NCBI GenBank assembly: GCA_900555225.1
Contig: USKL01000115.1
Location: 1 to 5,611, forward strand
Direction of reading: 5' to 3'
From: an uncultured Collinsella sp.
GTDB taxonomy: Bacteria; Actinomycetota; Coriobacteriia; Coriobacteriales; Coriobacteriaceae
Length of the DNA: 5,611 nt
The notes under the pieces are model-generated. The model ran no database searches. It saw nothing but the letters and a program-made list of their open reading frames with translations, and was not told where the DNA came from. The position numbers were made by a program, and so were the translations under genes. Below are positions 4,783 to 5,611 of the stretch, piece after piece (position 1 is the stretch's first letter; the number at the start of each line of letters is the position of its first letter).

Positions 4783-5611
4783 CGCTGTTTGGGCTCGGTG
4801 ACGATGGCTCGGACGATGCGGGGGCGATCGGTGAGGTCGCGGACGATGCACACGTCCGACAGACCCGCTTGACGACAGAGCTCGGCCGCGGCATCGAGGG
4901 CGCCCTCGTAGAGCTCGCAGGCAAACAGGCCGCCGGCGCGCAACATGTAGGGCGCCGCATTGAGCAGGCGGCGGAAGATATCGAGGCCGTCGGCGCCGCC
5001 CTCAAGCGCCAGGTCGGGCTCGAAGTCCTTGACCTCATGCGGCAGTGAGCGCATGACGTCGGTCGGAATGTAGGGCGGATTGGAGACAAGCACATCAAAG
5101 GTACCCCACTCTTCGCGGGGAATGGAACTCACCAGGTTGGTGAGGCTAAAGACGACCTCATCGGATGTGAGACCGAGCGCGTCGCGGTTTTTGGTGGCCA
5201 GATCGATAGCGCGCGGCTCGATATCGGTGGCGGTGCAGGTAACGTGGCCGCGGCGCTCCCAGGCAAGGGAGAGCGAGATGCAGCCCGTGCCGCAGCCGAC
5301 CTCGAGAACGCGGGCGATGCGGGGCTCGGCTGGGGCAGGCGAAGCGGCATCCTGAGCTGAAGCCGTCTCCTGGTCGGCACCCTCGATGGCGATGCCGTAT
5401 TCGTCGAGCTCGGACTCGGCGGCTTCCGCGACTTCGGCTTCTGCTGCCTGCGCGGCGGCTTCCTCGGCCTCGCGGTCGGCCAGCTCCTCGGCATAGGCAC
5501 GGCTGCCGAGCACGTCGCTGCCTAGCGCCGCCTCATCGGCGGCCGTCAGGTTAGCGGCACGGCGCTCGACAGTCGCGCGCTCGTCGGCCAGCGCCGCCTC
5601 GGCTTTGCGGG
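4776..5611 (-). CDS. prmC: Release factor N5-glutamine methyltransferase PrmC (HemK), C-terminal part with Ala/Glu-rich insertion
   Basis: PrmC methylates the glutamine of the GGQ motif of release factors RF1 and RF2 using S-adenosylmethionine. The frame is open to the window edge, so the N-terminus is missing and 277 residues are visible. The catalytic domain is complete: SAM motif I VLEVGCGTGCI (about 101-111), the acidic strand end TATDIEPRAID (about 126-136), the active-site NPPYIP (177-182) that binds the substrate glutamine, and the family-specific FEPDLALEGGADGLDIFRRL (about 196-215). The first 96 or so visible residues are low-complexity, Ala- and Glu-rich and probably helical (for example AEELADREAEEAAAQAAEAE), then Ser/Ala/Pro-rich. 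No RPETE motif is seen in them, although it normally lies only some 20-30 residues before motif I. A GTG at 5513 could start a shorter protein, but it would lack the substrate-binding N-terminal domain and still hold this low-complexity stretch. Confidence 0.92.
   Translation of the reverse strand, partial: RKAEAALADERATVERRAANLTAADEAALGSDVLGSRAYAEELADREAEEAAAQAAEAEVAEAAESELDEYGIAIEGADQETASAQDAASPAPAEPRIARVLEVGCGTGCISLSLAWERRGHVTCTATDIEPRAIDLATKNRDALGLTSDEVVFSLTNLVSSIPREEWGTFDVLVSNPPYIPTDVMRSLPHEVKDFEPDLALEGGADGLDIFRRLLNAAPYMLRAGGLFACELYEGALDAAAELCRQAGLSDVCIVRDLTDRPRIVRAIVTEPKQRQ

Overview
The window is a GC-rich bacterial chromosome segment in which every supported gene lies on the minus strand, so transcription runs from base 5611 towards base 1. 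Codon use, the frequent GTG starts and the gene content fit a high-GC Gram-positive of the Coriobacteriia type (Collinsella-like). That assignment is inferred from style and gene order; no marker gene here proves it.

In transcription order the layout is: the C-terminal part of prmC (release-factor glutamine methyltransferase, N-terminus beyond the window); a small hicA-hicB toxin-antitoxin pair with its own AT-rich promoter and a palindromic operator candidate; a divergent YrdC/Sua5-family gene (tRNA t6A pathway) with a structured leader; glpK (glycerol kinase) 13 bases behind it; upp (uracil phosphoribosyltransferase), closed by a good intrinsic terminator; a 271-base gap holding that terminator and a clear sigma-70-type promoter; then a small three-helix membrane protein in the AtpI position, followed 3 bases later by atpB (F0 subunit a), which runs off the window.

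The backbone prmC - sua5 - upp - atpI - atpB resembles the Bacillus subtilis order prfA-prmC-...-ywlC-...-glyA-upp-atpI-atpB, so this looks like an old conserved housekeeping neighbourhood. hicAB and glpK look like later insertions. Functionally it joins translation maintenance (PrmC, Sua5-like), salvage and carbon entry (Upp, GlpK) and the start of the ATP synthase operon.

I see no phage, IS element, CRISPR array, tRNA or rRNA, and no clearly new system. The points most worth checking are the long Ala/Glu-rich insertion in PrmC, the HicAB operator and the unusual DNA-binding half of HicB, the missing PTETVYGLG region of the Sua5-like protein, the possible mutually exclusive RNA folds in its leader, and the altered nucleotide and allosteric sites of GlpK.
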